Shown here: positions 41,087 through 50,042 of the stretch, in pieces
Layout: each line of letters starts with the position of its first letter
Numbering within the stretch: position 1 is the stretch's first letter
Origin: Bacteroidota bacterium
GTDB taxonomy: Bacteria > Bacteroidota > Bacteroidia > B-17B0 > Aurantibacillaceae
Length of the DNA: 64,000 nt
NCBI GenBank assembly: GCA_019638705.1
Contig: JAHBTI010000017.1
Coordinates: forward strand, 1-64,000
Direction of reading: 5' to 3'
Translations under genes and position numbers: made by a program
The notes under the pieces: model-generated
What the model saw: the letters and a program-made list of their open reading frames with translations, nothing else
Databases searched by the model: none
Told to the model about the DNA's origin: nothing

Positions 41087-43060
41087 GTGCGTTTCTCAAA
41101 CGCTCTGAAACTCTCAATAATCATAGTCAATTACAATGTAAAGCACTTTTTGGAACAGTGCTTGTTTTCCGTTTTTAACGCGCTTAAAAACTTGGAGGCT
41201 TCCGAAGTATTTGTGGTGGACAATAATTCGGTGGACGGCTCGCTGCAATTGGTGAAAGAAAAATTTCCGCAAGTGAAATTAATTGCCAACACCACAAACA
41301 CGGGTTTTTCTGTTGCCAACAACCAAGCCATTCGCCAAGCTTCGGGCGAATATATTTTGCTTTTAAACCCCGATACCGTTGTGCAGGAAGATACTTTTGA
41401 CAAAGTTGTTTCGTTCATGGAAACTCACCCCCAAGCAGGCGGATTGGGCATAAAAATGTTAGACGGCAAAGGGCGTTTTCTTCCTGAAAGCAAACGCGGA
41501 TTGCCAACACCTGCTGTGGCTTTCTACAAAATTTTTGGTTTGGCAAAATTGTTTCCGCAGTCAAAAAAATTCGGGCAATATCACGCCACGTTTTTAGACA
41601 AAAACAAAAATCACGAAGTGGAAATTTTGAGCGGTGCTTTTATGTTGTTGCGCAAAGAAGTGTTGAATAAAATCGGTTTGTTGGACGAAACGTTTTTTAT
41701 GTACGGCGAAGACATTGACCTGTCATATCGTATTACACAGGGCGGCTACAAAAATTATTACTTTGCTGAAAGCAGCATTATTCACTACAAAGGCGAGAGC
41801 ACCAAAAAAAGCAGCGTAAATTATGTGATTGTGTTTTACAAAGCTATGGCAATTTTCGCCAAAAAACATTTCAGCCAAAACAATGCGCGGCTGTTTAATG
41901 TTTTAATTCATCTGGCAATTTATTTGCGTGCGGCAGTCGCCATTACGGCGCGTTTCATCAAACAACTATTTTTTCCTGCCATAGATTTTGTGTTGATTTT
42001 ATTGGGCTTGTATTGGTGCAAAGATGTTTACGAAATAAAATTTAAGCTCTACCCGAATTTTTATTCCAAAGAAATTTTGCAACTCTTTTTCCCGATTTAT
42101 ACCTTGATTTGGCAAGCCTTTGTGTATTTCAGCGGCGGTTATGATGTGCCGCAAAAACTCGGAAAAATATTTCGTGGCGTGCTTTTGGGAACAATTTTTA
42201 TTTTGGTTATTTACTCCCTCTTGCCCGAATATTACCGTTTTTCACGCGCCTTAATTTTAATCGGTTCAGTTTTCACGGCGTTAATTTTTGTCGGCACACG
42301 TTTGATGTATCACGCGCTTAAAATAAAACGTTTTAAACTGAGCGGAAATAAAATTAACATACGCATTGGCATTATTGGCAGCGAAGCGGAATTTAAGCGC
42401 GTGAACGATTTGCTGAAACAAACAAATATTAACGCGGAGTTTATCGGCTTTATCAGTAATGAAATTAACGGTGTGAAAAACACAGATTACATCGGGCATT
42501 TCGGGCAAATTACCGAAGCCATTGACATTCATCACCTCAACGAAATTATTTTTTGCGCCCGCGATATTTCTTCGCAACAAATTATTGATAACATGATGAC
42601 GCTTGTAACCACAGGTGTTGAATTTAAAATTGCGCCGCCCGAAAGCCTTTCCATTATTGGCAGCAACAGCATTGACACGGCAGGCGATTTGTATGTGATT
42701 GATGTAAACAACATCGGCAAATCTGAAAACAGACGGAAAAAACGTTTGCTTGATGTGAGCGTAAGTTTGTTTTTGCTGCTGTTCTTTTGGATTTTTATTT
42801 GGTTTCAAAAAAACAAAAGCAATTTTATTGCCAATAGTTTTAAAGTTCTGTTTGGTATATACGCTTGGGTTGGTTTCGGGAAAAATACACGGAAAGATTT
42901 GCCCGCCATTCGCCCCTCTATTCTCACCCCCGCCGATACATTGGAAAAAAACAATTCGGAAGAACGCATAAACAAAGCCTTTTTAAATTATTCCAAAGAT
43001 TACAGAATTGAAAATGATTTGAGGATTGTTGCGAAGCAGATTTCTAATCTTGGCAGATAG
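41087..43060 (+). CDS. membrane glycosyltransferase family 2 protein
   Basis: 657 aa. The N-terminal GT2 domain (LSIIIVNYNVKHFLEQCLFS, VFVVDNNSVDGS, YILLLNPDTVVQED, FFMYGEDIDLSYRI) covers about 8-240. Several membrane helices follow (about 280-400). Then a Rossmann-like CoA/NAD-binding domain (IRIGIIGSEAEFKRVNDLL) of the kind seen in polyisoprenyl-phosphate sugar transferases, and a further helix near 560. It probably extends a lipid-linked surface glycan. The GTG at 41087 lies inside a possible -7 box (TACTTTCG), so the start is uncertain. Confidence 0.85.
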   Translation: MRFSNALKLSIIIVNYNVKHFLEQCLFSVFNALKNLEASEVFVVDNNSVDGSLQLVKEKFPQVKLIANTTNTGFSVANNQAIRQASGEYILLLNPDTVVQEDTFDKVVSFMETHPQAGGLGIKMLDGKGRFLPESKRGLPTPAVAFYKIFGLAKLFPQSKKFGQYHATFLDKNKNHEVEILSGAFMLLRKEVLNKIGLLDETFFMYGEDIDLSYRITQGGYKNYYFAESSIIHYKGESTKKSSVNYVIVFYKAMAIFAKKHFSQNNARLFNVLIHLAIYLRAAVAITARFIKQLFFPAIDFVLILLGLYWCKDVYEIKFKLYPNFYSKEILQLFFPIYTLIWQAFVYFSGGYDVPQKLGKIFRGVLLGTIFILVIYSLLPEYYRFSRALILIGSVFTALIFVGTRLMYHALKIKRFKLSGNKINIRIGIIGSEAEFKRVNDLLKQTNINAEFIGFISNEINGVKNTDYIGHFGQITEAIDIHHLNEIIFCARDISSQQIIDNMMTLVTTGVEFKIAPPESLSIIGSNSIDTAGDLYVIDVNNIGKSENRRKKRLLDVSVSLFLLLFFWIFIWFQKNKSNFIANSFKVLFGIYAWVGFGKNTRKDLPAIRPSILTPADTLEKNNSEERINKAFLNYSKDYRIENDLRIVAKQISNLGR

Positions 43061-43138
43061 TTGTTAAACAATGTTTAGCCCTTTGCTTAAGCCAAATAAT
43101 AGCCTCAACTTAGCTTATCTCAAAAAATGTAATTGTAT

Positions 43139-43603
43139 ATGAAAAAAATTAGTGCTCTTTGTTTTTCTCTTGCCGCATTTTTTTCGCTGAATGCACAAAT
43201 TCAAGTAAAAAACAATCAAAACCCTGTAACGTGGTCGTCAACTTATAAAAGCGTTTCCGCCAGCGAAGGAGAAATTATTATTTCCGCTAACATTGAAAAA
43301 GGCTGGCACACCTATTCGCAACGCGAAACCGATGCAGGACCAATTCCAACTTCGTTTTCTTTCCCCGCTTCAAATAATTATGAATTAATTGGCAAAACCG
43401 AAGAAACCGATGCGCACGAAGAATTTGTAAAAGCCTTTGAGGCAACTATTTTTGTGTTTACCGACAAAGCCGAGTTCAAACAAAAAATAAAACTAAAAGG
43501 CAAAGCGGGTTTCAACATTTCGTTTCAGGTAGGATATATGACTTGCAACGATATGATGTGTTTGCCGCCGAACACGGTTGAGTTAAGTATAAAAGTTCAG
43601 TAA
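43139..43603 (+). CDS. DsbD alpha-type (N-terminal) domain protein
   Basis: 154-aa secreted protein from ATG 43139, with a signal peptide ending SLNAQ. The mature part is a stand-alone DsbD N-terminal immunoglobulin-like domain (EKGWHTYSQRETDAGPIPTS) with a possible redox cysteine pair in YMTCNDMMCLPP. It would accept electrons from the membrane DsbD encoded next. It is separated from dsbD by a short repeat hairpin. Confidence 0.83.
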   Translation: MKKISALCFSLAAFFSLNAQIQVKNNQNPVTWSSTYKSVSASEGEIIISANIEKGWHTYSQRETDAGPIPTSFSFPASNNYELIGKTEETDAHEEFVKAFEATIFVFTDKAEFKQKIKLKGKAGFNISFQVGYMTCNDMMCLPPNTVELSIKVQ

Positions 43604-43613
43604 CCGCCGTGGC

Positions 43614-43671
43614 TGTCATGCTGACGAAGGAAGCATCTCAAAGAACAGATTCTTCGTTCCTCAGAATGACA
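43614..43671. repeat. 58-bp inverted repeat of the TGTCAT...ATGACA type
   Basis: TGTCATGCTGACGAAGGAAG and its partner ending TCCTCAGAATGACA pair at about three quarters of positions over 24 bp. It belongs to the widespread intergenic hairpins with a TGTCAT end seen in many Bacteroidota genomes. Confidence 0.75.
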
Positions 43672-43724
43672 ATATAAGGCTATAATAAAATAGTATTTTT
43701 GTCATTCAAAATTTCACAAACAAT

Positions 43725-45785
43725 ATGAAACGTATTTTTCTTCTCTTCTTAATTTTCACGTTAAATCTTTCGGCGCAAAAAACCCATATAAAATGGAGTT
43801 TTGAATCCAAAAAAATTTCCAACTGCGAATATGATTTAATATTTAAAGCCAATATTGATAAACATTATCATATTTTTTCTATCGTAGAGTCGGGCGACAC
43901 AAGACCTACTATTTTTACGTTTACCCCTTCGTCTGATTATGCCTTAACAGGTAAAATGAAAGAACCCAAGCCACACGAAGTGGACGATGAAGTCATGGGA
44001 AAAATGCTTGAACATTACGGCAATGTAACGTTTACACAAAGAATTAAACTTTTAACAGATAAAAAAATAAGTATTAAAGGTGAGTTTGAATACCAAATTT
44101 GTGATACCGTTGCCTGTACCTTTCCGCCCACAGAGGAGTTTGAATTTTCGTTGCAAGGCGCGGCAGATTGTGTTTCGCAAACAGCCAATGCCGCAGCTTC
44201 CGAAACAAACGCAGTCAGCAGCGACACACCAACTGCAAACACGGTTGATGAAAATTTAACAAACGTTTCTTCAAGTTCTTTAACTCCGCAAACTGAAATA
44301 AAAGAAAAATCTCCCGACGAACCAACCATCGGCGACATGGGCTGGCTGTCAATTTTCTTAACAGGATTTATCGGCGGATTTGCTGCGTTGCTTACGCCCT
44401 GCGTGTTCCCCATGATACCGATGAACGTGAGTTTTTTTACCAAACAATCTAAAACAAAAAAACAAGGCATTAAAAACGCATTTATTTACGCCATATTTTT
44501 AATTACCCTGTATGTTGGTTTAGGGCTTGGCGTAACGCTTATTTTCGGTGCGGGCGCATTACATTCTTTATCAACCAATGTGTGGTTTAATCTTGCATTT
44601 TTTGCCTTGCTCTTGGTTTTCGCGGCTTCCTTTCTCGGCGCGTTTGAAATTGTATTGCCAAGTTCATTCGTCAATAAAATGGACGCGAAATCTGATAAAG
44701 GCGGATTAATCGGCATTTTCTTTATGGCATTTACATTAGCGTTAGTTTCATTTTCTTGCACAGGTCCAATCATCGGAACGCTCTTAGTACAGGCGGCAAG
44801 CGGTGGCAGTATGTCCGGTCCGTTTTGGGGAATGTTCGGGTTTTCGCTCGCCTTGGCTTTGCCGTTTGGTTTGTTTGCAGCCTTTCCGGGTTGGTTAAAT
44901 TCTTTGCCGAAATCGGGTGGTTGGCTCAATTCGGTAAAAGTTGTTTTGGGATTTTTGGAATTGGCATTGGCTCTCAAATTCGCTTCAAACGCCGATTTGG
45001 TAGTGCAGGCAGGAATTTTAACCCGCGAAGTTTTTATTGCTTTGTGGATTGTGATTTTTGGTTTGCTTGCTGCCTACTTGCTTGGTATGTTTAAAACGGC
45101 GCACGACAGCGAGGTGAAACATTTATCGGTTACACGTTTGTTTTTCGCGATTGTTTCATTAACCGTTACCGTGTATTTAGTTCCGGGATTGTGGGGCGCA
45201 CCATTAAAAATTTTCAGCGGTGTTCTTCCGCCAATGGAATATTCTGAATCTCCGCACGGCTTTGGCGGACAAGGTTCTGCGGCGGTATCGCAAACAAACA
45301 TTGACCCTGAATTTAGCGCACACATTGAAGTAAACAAAAACGGCATTGTATATTTTAAAAACGATTACGACAAGGCATTAGCTTACGCCAAAAAAACAAA
45401 CAAGCCTTTGCTCGTTGATTTTACGGGCTACGCCTGTGCCAACTGCCGTAAAACGGAAGATTATGTGTGGATTGACCCCGAAATAACCAAACGCCTGAAC
45501 AACGATGTGGTGCTGGTTTCGCTGTATGTGGACGACAAAAAGAAATTAGACCCGAAAGATTACATGACCGTAAAATGGTACGGCAAAGAGCGCGTAATTA
45601 AAGACATTGGCGACAAGTTTAAATACATGGAAGAAACGCGCTACAAACAAAGCACGCAACCTTTATACGTCATGCTTGACCACAACGAAAATCTGTTAAG
45701 CCCCGTGCGCGGCTACAATGCAAGCATTGAAGAATATATTAAATGGTTGGATAAGGGGATTGGGGAGTTTAAGAGGGGGGGGTAG
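43725..45785 (+). CDS. dsbD: thiol:disulfide interchange protein DsbD
   Basis: 686 aa. DsbD carries electrons from cytoplasmic thioredoxin to envelope thiol proteins. A signal peptide and N-terminal Ig-like domain (20-150) are followed by a Ser/Thr-rich linker, an eight-helix membrane domain with the active cysteines in LTPCVFPMIPMNV and FSCTGPIIGT, and a C-terminal thioredoxin domain with CxxC (YACANCRKTED near 570). All redox parts are present. A terminator follows. Confidence 0.93.
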   Translation: MKRIFLLFLIFTLNLSAQKTHIKWSFESKKISNCEYDLIFKANIDKHYHIFSIVESGDTRPTIFTFTPSSDYALTGKMKEPKPHEVDDEVMGKMLEHYGNVTFTQRIKLLTDKKISIKGEFEYQICDTVACTFPPTEEFEFSLQGAADCVSQTANAAASETNAVSSDTPTANTVDENLTNVSSSSLTPQTEIKEKSPDEPTIGDMGWLSIFLTGFIGGFAALLTPCVFPMIPMNVSFFTKQSKTKKQGIKNAFIYAIFLITLYVGLGLGVTLIFGAGALHSLSTNVWFNLAFFALLLVFAASFLGAFEIVLPSSFVNKMDAKSDKGGLIGIFFMAFTLALVSFSCTGPIIGTLLVQAASGGSMSGPFWGMFGFSLALALPFGLFAAFPGWLNSLPKSGGWLNSVKVVLGFLELALALKFASNADLVVQAGILTREVFIALWIVIFGLLAAYLLGMFKTAHDSEVKHLSVTRLFFAIVSLTVTVYLVPGLWGAPLKIFSGVLPPMEYSESPHGFGGQGSAAVSQTNIDPEFSAHIEVNKNGIVYFKNDYDKALAYAKKTNKPLLVDFTGYACANCRKTEDYVWIDPEITKRLNNDVVLVSLYVDDKKKLDPKDYMTVKWYGKERVIKDIGDKFKYMEETRYKQSTQPLYVMLDHNENLLSPVRGYNASIEEYIKWLDKGIGEFKRGG

Positions 45786-45811
45786 TTTAGTGCCGAAATG
45801 TGAAGCGCAAA

Positions 45812-45842
45812 AAACCCCGAAAACATTTCCGTTTCGGGGTTT
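45812..45842. terminator. bidirectional terminator
   Basis: AAACCCCGAAA pairs with TTTCGGGGTTT across a 9-nt loop, with A and T runs on either side. It lies between the convergent dsbD and lipoprotein genes. Confidence 0.85.
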
Positions 45843-45867
45843 AATTTTATTTTAGAACTTAAACTAT

Positions 45868-46551
45868 TTACTCAAAGTGGTCGGTGAAATAAACAAACAC
45901 ACAGCCTTTTACTATTGCCGTTGCTGATGTGCTAAGTTCGCGTATATGAACATGGTTGTCGTGGTCTATAATATATTCAAAGTTAAGGCTGTGCGCGCCT
46001 ATGGGAACAGATACAACGGGATAGCCTTGTGAAAAACAGTTTGTGGGAGCTGCTGCCTGTTGTGAAATTATCGGAATGCTTATTACGCTGTGCATTTTTC
46101 CGTTAATGCTAAGAGTGCCTGTAACAGTAGCAGGACTAACAGGAACTACCGTGCTTGTGGTGCGCCCGAATAACACCATGTTTCCCAAAGTGGGATTTAC
46201 TTTTACGTTTTTTACAATGTAATCCGATTTTGTTCCGTTTTCCGAAATAGCTTCTAATTTGAATTGAAAAGATTGTTCGTGTCCTGCCGTGTCGGTTAGC
46301 CAACTCACGCTGTTTGATTTTGCGGTTGTTCCGTCGGGTAAGGTCCAGCGCAAACTTGCAACGTTTGATGACGAACTTGTTAATACAAGCGTTTCACCGC
46401 CTTTGTAATCAGATTTTCCAACGGTAAAATCGGCGGTGGGAATGGCATCGCCCTCTATTTTAACCGTTTTTGTTTTGTTGCAGCTGTTTACCATTAACAG
46501 CAGCGCGGCAAATACGGTTGTTTTTGCTGTGGTTTTAATTACATTAGTCAT
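45868..46551 (-). CDS. PKD-like-domain lipoprotein (paralogue 1)
   Basis: 227 aa with lipobox MVNSC near residue 24. A PKD/Ig-like domain (PTADFTVGKSDYKGGETLVL, LRWTLPDGTTAKSNSVSWLT, KSDYIVKNVKVNP) covers about 38-118. A second beta-rich domain (about 130-225) has two cysteines (TNCFSQGYP, KGCVFVYF). Two paralogues lie at 47177 and 47902. It is probably a surface or periplasmic binding lipoprotein; the ligand is unknown. Confidence 0.75.
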   Translation of the reverse strand: MTNVIKTTAKTTVFAALLLMVNSCNKTKTVKIEGDAIPTADFTVGKSDYKGGETLVLTSSSSNVASLRWTLPDGTTAKSNSVSWLTDTAGHEQSFQFKLEAISENGTKSDYIVKNVKVNPTLGNMVLFGRTTSTVVPVSPATVTGTLSINGKMHSVISIPIISQQAAAPTNCFSQGYPVVSVPIGAHSLNFEYIIDHDNHVHIRELSTSATAIVKGCVFVYFTDHFE

Positions 46552-46640
46552 TGCTTGCTTTATTTGTTTTGCGTAAATGTATCAAAAACCGAGCCAATTG
46601 TAAAAAAACAAATGATTATCTTTGTTTAAAATTAAAAACC

Positions 46641-46850
46641 ATGCAAACAACCTATTCCCTTAGAGTAAGTGAGCTTAACAATGATTTTTTGGAAAGCCTG
46701 AAAGCCTTGTTTAAAAACAAAAAAAAGGTTGTTACTGTTGTTGTAAGCGATGAAGAAGATGTAAACGAAAACCTTGTGTTTAAACAAACCGCACAAAAAC
46801 AATTTTTGGCAGGTTACGCCGACAGCGACTCTGTTTACGACACCGATTAA
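46641..46850 (+). CDS. probable antitoxin of a MazF/PemK module
   Basis: 69 aa from ATG 46641, where the conserved start (MQTTYSLRVSELNNDFLESL) begins; the frame is open further upstream. It has an acidic C-terminus (GYADSDSVYDTD), typical of the toxin-binding tail. It ends 3 bp before the toxin gene. Confidence 0.75.
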   Translation: MQTTYSLRVSELNNDFLESLKALFKNKKKVVTVVVSDEEDVNENLVFKQTAQKQFLAGYADSDSVYDTD

Positions 46851-46853
46851 TCA

Positions 46854-47180
46854 ATGAACAAACTGCATTTTGGCGATATTGTTTTATTAAAGTTTCCGTT
46901 TACCGAAACCACTACCTTTAAACGAAGACCTGCACTTATCATCAATCACGGTAACGACGGCGACATTATTGTTTGCAGAATAACAAGTCAGCTATACAGC
47001 ACGCAAAACGATGTAGCAATTACCGATTGGAAAAACGCAGGATTAAAGTTACCCTCCGTCATTCGCGTACATAAAATAGCCACACTTGAAAGCAGTATAA
47101 TTGAAACTATTATGGGAAAAATAGACAGCACAACAAAAAATAAAGTGAAAACTGTCTTTTCAAAACTTTCAGTCGATTAA
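46854..47180 (+). CDS. MazF/PemK family toxin
   Basis: 108 aa. The PemK/MazF fold is shown by HFGDIVLLKFPFTET, RRPALIINHGNDGDIIVCRI and the C-terminal MGKIDSTTKNKVKTVFSKL. These proteins are mRNA endoribonucleases; R in KRRPALII and T in RITSQ are the expected active-site positions. Its last codon overlaps the end of the convergent paralogue-2 gene by 4 bp. The module sits between two paralogous lipoprotein genes. Confidence 0.87.
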   Translation: MNKLHFGDIVLLKFPFTETTTFKRRPALIINHGNDGDIIVCRITSQLYSTQNDVAITDWKNAGLKLPSVIRVHKIATLESSIIETIMGKIDSTTKNKVKTVFSKLSVD

Positions 47181-47866
47181 TTGAAATAATAAGTATAAAT
47201 CGCCTCAACGCTGCAAGCATTGCTGCTAACATATACGCTTCCCGAATTCGTGCTTATGTTGCCACCGCTGTTAGATACAAATTTAAAATCAAACGAGTGG
47301 TAGCCTATTGCTAATGATAAAGTAGGATAGCCTGCTTGATTACAGCCTGTGGGGGCATTTGCCGTATTTTCCACTCTTGGAAGCGTTACCTCGCCGTATA
47401 ATTTTCCGTCAATGGAAAGTGTGCCCGTAACAGTAGCGGGAATTCCCGGAGAAGATGTATAACTGTAAAAAGTAACATTGCCAGTTGTTGGGTTTACTTT
47501 TACGTTTTTTACAATGTAATCAGATTTTGTGCCGTTTTGCGAAATGGCTTCTAACTTGAACTGAAAAGTTTGCTCGTATCCTGCCGTATCAGTTACCCAA
47601 CTCACACTATCCGTTTTTGCCGTTGTTCCGTCGGGTAAAGTCCAGCGCACACTTGCCGCTTTTAAAGACGAGTTTTTTAATACAAGTGTTTCGCCGCCTT
47701 TGTAGTCAGATTTGCCTGTGGTAAAATCAGCCGTTGGCACTCCGTCTTCTTTTACCGTTACAGGCTCTTTTATGGTTACGGGTTCTTTAACTATTACTGT
47801 TTTTTCTTTTTTACAGCCGCCTATTATCAGCACCGCCATCGCGGCAATTTTTATTACATTGTTCAT
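47177..47866 (-). CDS. PKD-like-domain lipoprotein (paralogue 2)
   Basis: 229 aa. The signal ends at MAVLIIGGC (Cys near 18). A linker of near-identical VKEPVTIKEPVTVKE repeats is followed by a PKD-like domain closely matching paralogue 1 (GVPTADFTTGKSDYKGGETL, WTLPDGTTAKTDSVSW) and a C-terminal beta domain with paired cysteines (TGCNQAGYP, SNACSVEA). It arose by duplication with its neighbours. Confidence 0.75.
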   Translation of the reverse strand: MNNVIKIAAMAVLIIGGCKKEKTVIVKEPVTIKEPVTVKEDGVPTADFTTGKSDYKGGETLVLKNSSLKAASVRWTLPDGTTAKTDSVSWVTDTAGYEQTFQFKLEAISQNGTKSDYIVKNVKVNPTTGNVTFYSYTSSPGIPATVTGTLSIDGKLYGEVTLPRVENTANAPTGCNQAGYPTLSLAIGYHSFDFKFVSNSGGNISTNSGSVYVSSNACSVEAIYTYYFN

Positions 47867-47901
47867 TGTTATGTTTTTTAATTTAGTTTACACGGTATTA
47901 C

Positions 47902-48807
47902 TTAAAACTGTACTAGACTACAAAAGTTTGTGTAAACATTTGCGTAACCTGTAATGGGCGTTGGTATGCCGGGTATTACAAGAGAAAAGCTGTATTGACC
48001 GGCAGGAAGCGACAGTTTAAAAAGTCCCTGATGGCTGCAATCAACAGAAGTAACTTCATCGTCAATTTTTGGAATTGTAATTTCGCCATACACCGTTGAA
48101 CCTATGGTGAGTGTTCCTGTTACAGTACCCGAATTATCAATGTGTTTTTTGTACATAGCCACAGTTCCTTCGGTAGGGGTTACTTTAATGCTTTTGGTAA
48201 CATTATGTGTTTTTGTGCCTTTGGGCGAAGTAGCTTCTAATTTAAAAGATAAATTCTGTTCGGCAGAAGTTGTTGCTGTAACGTAACTGAGCACTTTTTC
48301 GGTGCTTGTAGAGTTGTCGGGTAAAGTCCATGTAACAGTTCCTGTGCCTGTTGAAGTGCTTGTTAAAATTATGGTTTCGCCGCCTTTATATTCTGCTTTG
48401 TCGGTAGTGAAACTTGCCACAGGTTGCTCTTCTTCGGGTTCAGCCTTTACCTTAATGTTTTTAATAACATAATCTGTTTTTGTGCCTTTGGGCGATGTGG
48501 CGTGTAAGGTAACAGGCAACTCCATGTCTATTACAGTAGTTGAAGTAACAAAACTCACCACCTTATCATTGCTCGTAGTGCCGTTAGGCAAAATCCACTT
48601 AACGCTGCCTGCGTTTTGCGAGGTGCTTGTTAGTATAATGGTTTCACCGCCGTCATATTCTGCCTTATCGGTAGTAAAACTTGCTACGGGCTGTGTTTCT
48701 TCCTTGTCTTCTTCTTTCTCTTTTTTCTTACAACCGATTATCAGCAATAAGCCAAGCGTTGCAATAAACATTGCTTTCGCTGTGTTTTTAACTATCTTTT
48801 TCATCAT
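47902..48807 (-). CDS. PKD-like-domain lipoprotein with two tandem domains (paralogue 3)
   Basis: 301 aa. The lipobox LLLIIGC is near residue 26. It has two copies of the PKD-like domain (QPVASFTTDKAEYDGGETII near 40 and QPVASFTTDKAEYKGGETII near 130), so one has been duplicated internally compared with the two paralogues. A C-terminal beta domain has VDCSHQGLF. ATG 48804 (MKKIVKN) is an equally likely start. Confidence 0.75.
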   Translation of the reverse strand: MMKKIVKNTAKAMFIATLGLLLIIGCKKKEKEEDKEETQPVASFTTDKAEYDGGETIILTSTSQNAGSVKWILPNGTTSNDKVVSFVTSTTVIDMELPVTLHATSPKGTKTDYVIKNIKVKAEPEEEQPVASFTTDKAEYKGGETIILTSTSTGTGTVTWTLPDNSTSTEKVLSYVTATTSAEQNLSFKLEATSPKGTKTHNVTKSIKVTPTEGTVAMYKKHIDNSGTVTGTLTIGSTVYGEITIPKIDDEVTSVDCSHQGLFKLSLPAGQYSFSLVIPGIPTPITGYANVYTNFCSLVQF

Positions 48808-48873
48808 TTTTATTTATTGCGACAAAGGTATAAAAAAGGAAAAACAGGCACAGGTAACTTTTTTCTCAACTTT

Positions 48874-48905
48874 TTTGTTCACAATAGAATAAAACCCTAC
48901 ATTTG
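48874..48905 (+). promoter_or_regulatory. promoter of rpmI-rplT
   Basis: The -33 box TTTG (48874-48877) and -7 box TACATTTG (48898-48905) are separated by 20 bp. This is the best match in the window to the Bacteroidota sigma-A consensus. Transcription would start about 20 bp before rpmI. Confidence 0.75.
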
Positions 48906-48927
48906 CCGTCCTTAAAAAAAGAATAAG

Positions 48928-49122
48928 ATGCCAAAAACAAAAACTAATTCCAGTGCTAAAAAACGTTTTAGCTTAACCGGAAGCGGTAAAATTAAAAGAA
49001 AGCATGCGTATAAACGCCATATCCTTACCAAAAAGGAAAAAGACCGCAAACGCGGGCTTACCAAAAGCGGCTTAGTACACGCATCAGATACGCCTAATGT
49101 AAAATTCATGTTAGGAATTTAA
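48928..49122 (+). CDS. rpmI: 50S ribosomal protein L35
   Basis: 64-aa basic protein with the L35 signature ([39 protein letters not shown]). It binds 23S rRNA in the large subunit. It is followed by rplT as in most bacteria; infC is not adjacent. Confidence 0.96.
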   Translation: MPKTKTNSSAKKRFSLTGSGKIKRKHAYKRHILTKKEKDRKRGLTKSGLVHASDTPNVKFMLGI

Positions 49123-49242
49123 GCGAAAGCACTTTTAAAATTATCAATATCGGTTATTAAAAAACAAAATGTTTAACCCGAATTTTAGTAAAAAAGATTC
49201 CGAATAAGGGAACACTAAAATTCAAAATCAAAAAAAGAAGAA

Positions 49243-49587
49243 ATGCCAAGAAGCGTCAATCATGTAGCCAGCAGGGCTCGCAGAAAAAAAATCCTCAACC
49301 TTACCAAAGGTTATTGGGGTGCAAGAGGAAACGTTTGGACTATTGCCAAAAACACTCTTGAAAAAGGTTTAACGTATGCTTACCGCGACCGCAAAAACAA
49401 AAAGCGCGCCATGCGTGGCTTGTGGATTCAGCGTATAAATGCAGGTGTTCGCGAACACGGCATGAGCTACTCTGAGTTTATGGGTAAATTAAATGCCAAA
49501 GGTTTACAATTGAACCGCAAAGTGTTAGCCGATTTAGCCATGAACCACCCTGAAGCCTTTACGGCGGTTATCAATCAGGTAAAATAA
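49243..49587 (+). CDS. rplT: 50S ribosomal protein L20
   Basis: 114 aa. L20 is an early assembly protein of the large subunit. The N-terminal basic helix ([20 protein letters not shown]) and the globular part ([20 protein letters not shown]) are typical. The 120-bp gap after rpmI could hold a leader, but I see no clear structure. A strong terminator follows. Confidence 0.97.
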   Translation: MPRSVNHVASRARRKKILNLTKGYWGARGNVWTIAKNTLEKGLTYAYRDRKNKKRAMRGLWIQRINAGVREHGMSYSEFMGKLNAKGLQLNRKVLADLAMNHPEAFTAVINQVK

Positions 49588-49611
49588 TTCCATTATCAAC
49601 ATTAATGTTTA

Positions 49612-49636
49612 AAGCCCGCAAATGCGGGCTTTTTTA
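49612..49636 (+). terminator. Rho-independent terminator after rplT
   Basis: AAGCCCGC pairs with GCGGGCTT around a 4-nt loop and runs directly into a T tract. It ends the rpmI-rplT transcript. Confidence 0.92.
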
Positions 49637-49641
49637 TTATA

Positions 49642-49770
49642 AACACAGAGGCACAGAGATACAGAGACACAGAGGATTACTCCGTGCCTTAGTGCCTCCG
49701 TGTCTTTTTTTATAAACACAGAGGCACAGAGGATTACTCCGTAACTCCGTGCCTTAGTGCCTCTGTGTCA
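49642..49770. repeat. two tandem CACAGAGGCAC inverted repeats
   Basis: Two hairpin units (49642-49705 and 49714-49770) each have a left arm rich in ACACAGAGGCACAGAG and a right arm ending GTGCCTCNGTGTC. They share the core GGATTACTCCGT...GCCTTAGTGCCT. They are related to the single unit at 22990-23070. Confidence 0.85.
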
Positions 49771-49884
49771 AAAAAACGTGTCAAAAAATAAATTCACACT
49801 TATTTACATTTAACTTAACTTTTTTAACATTAGTCAAACACACAAATGGTTTTATTTGTAACAGAATTTTAAAAAACAGAAAAA

Positions 49885-50040
49885 ATGATACAAGTAAAAA
49901 CACCCATCAGAAAAGAAGTAAAAGGTTCAACTTACCTTACAAAACTTCGCATTGACAACCGCACGGTTGTAACTGTAAGAACCAAAGAAAGTTTGAAAAA
50001 CTGGAAAGAAAAATATCCCGAAGCGGTGGAAGTGGCGTAA
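49885..50040 (+). CDS. 51-aa conserved-looking small protein
   Basis: An ORF of 52 codons including stop, from ATG 49885: MIQVKTPIRKEVKGSTYLTK, ending EKYPEAVEVA. The mix of charged and hydrophobic residues and normal codon use indicate a real gene. A beta-hairpin region (KLRIDNRTVVTVRTKE) is followed by a short amphipathic helix. Function unknown. It is convergent with rsmI, with 2 bp between stops. Confidence 0.65.
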   Translation: MIQVKTPIRKEVKGSTYLTKLRIDNRTVVTVRTKESLKNWKEKYPEAVEVA

Positions 50041-50042
50041 AC

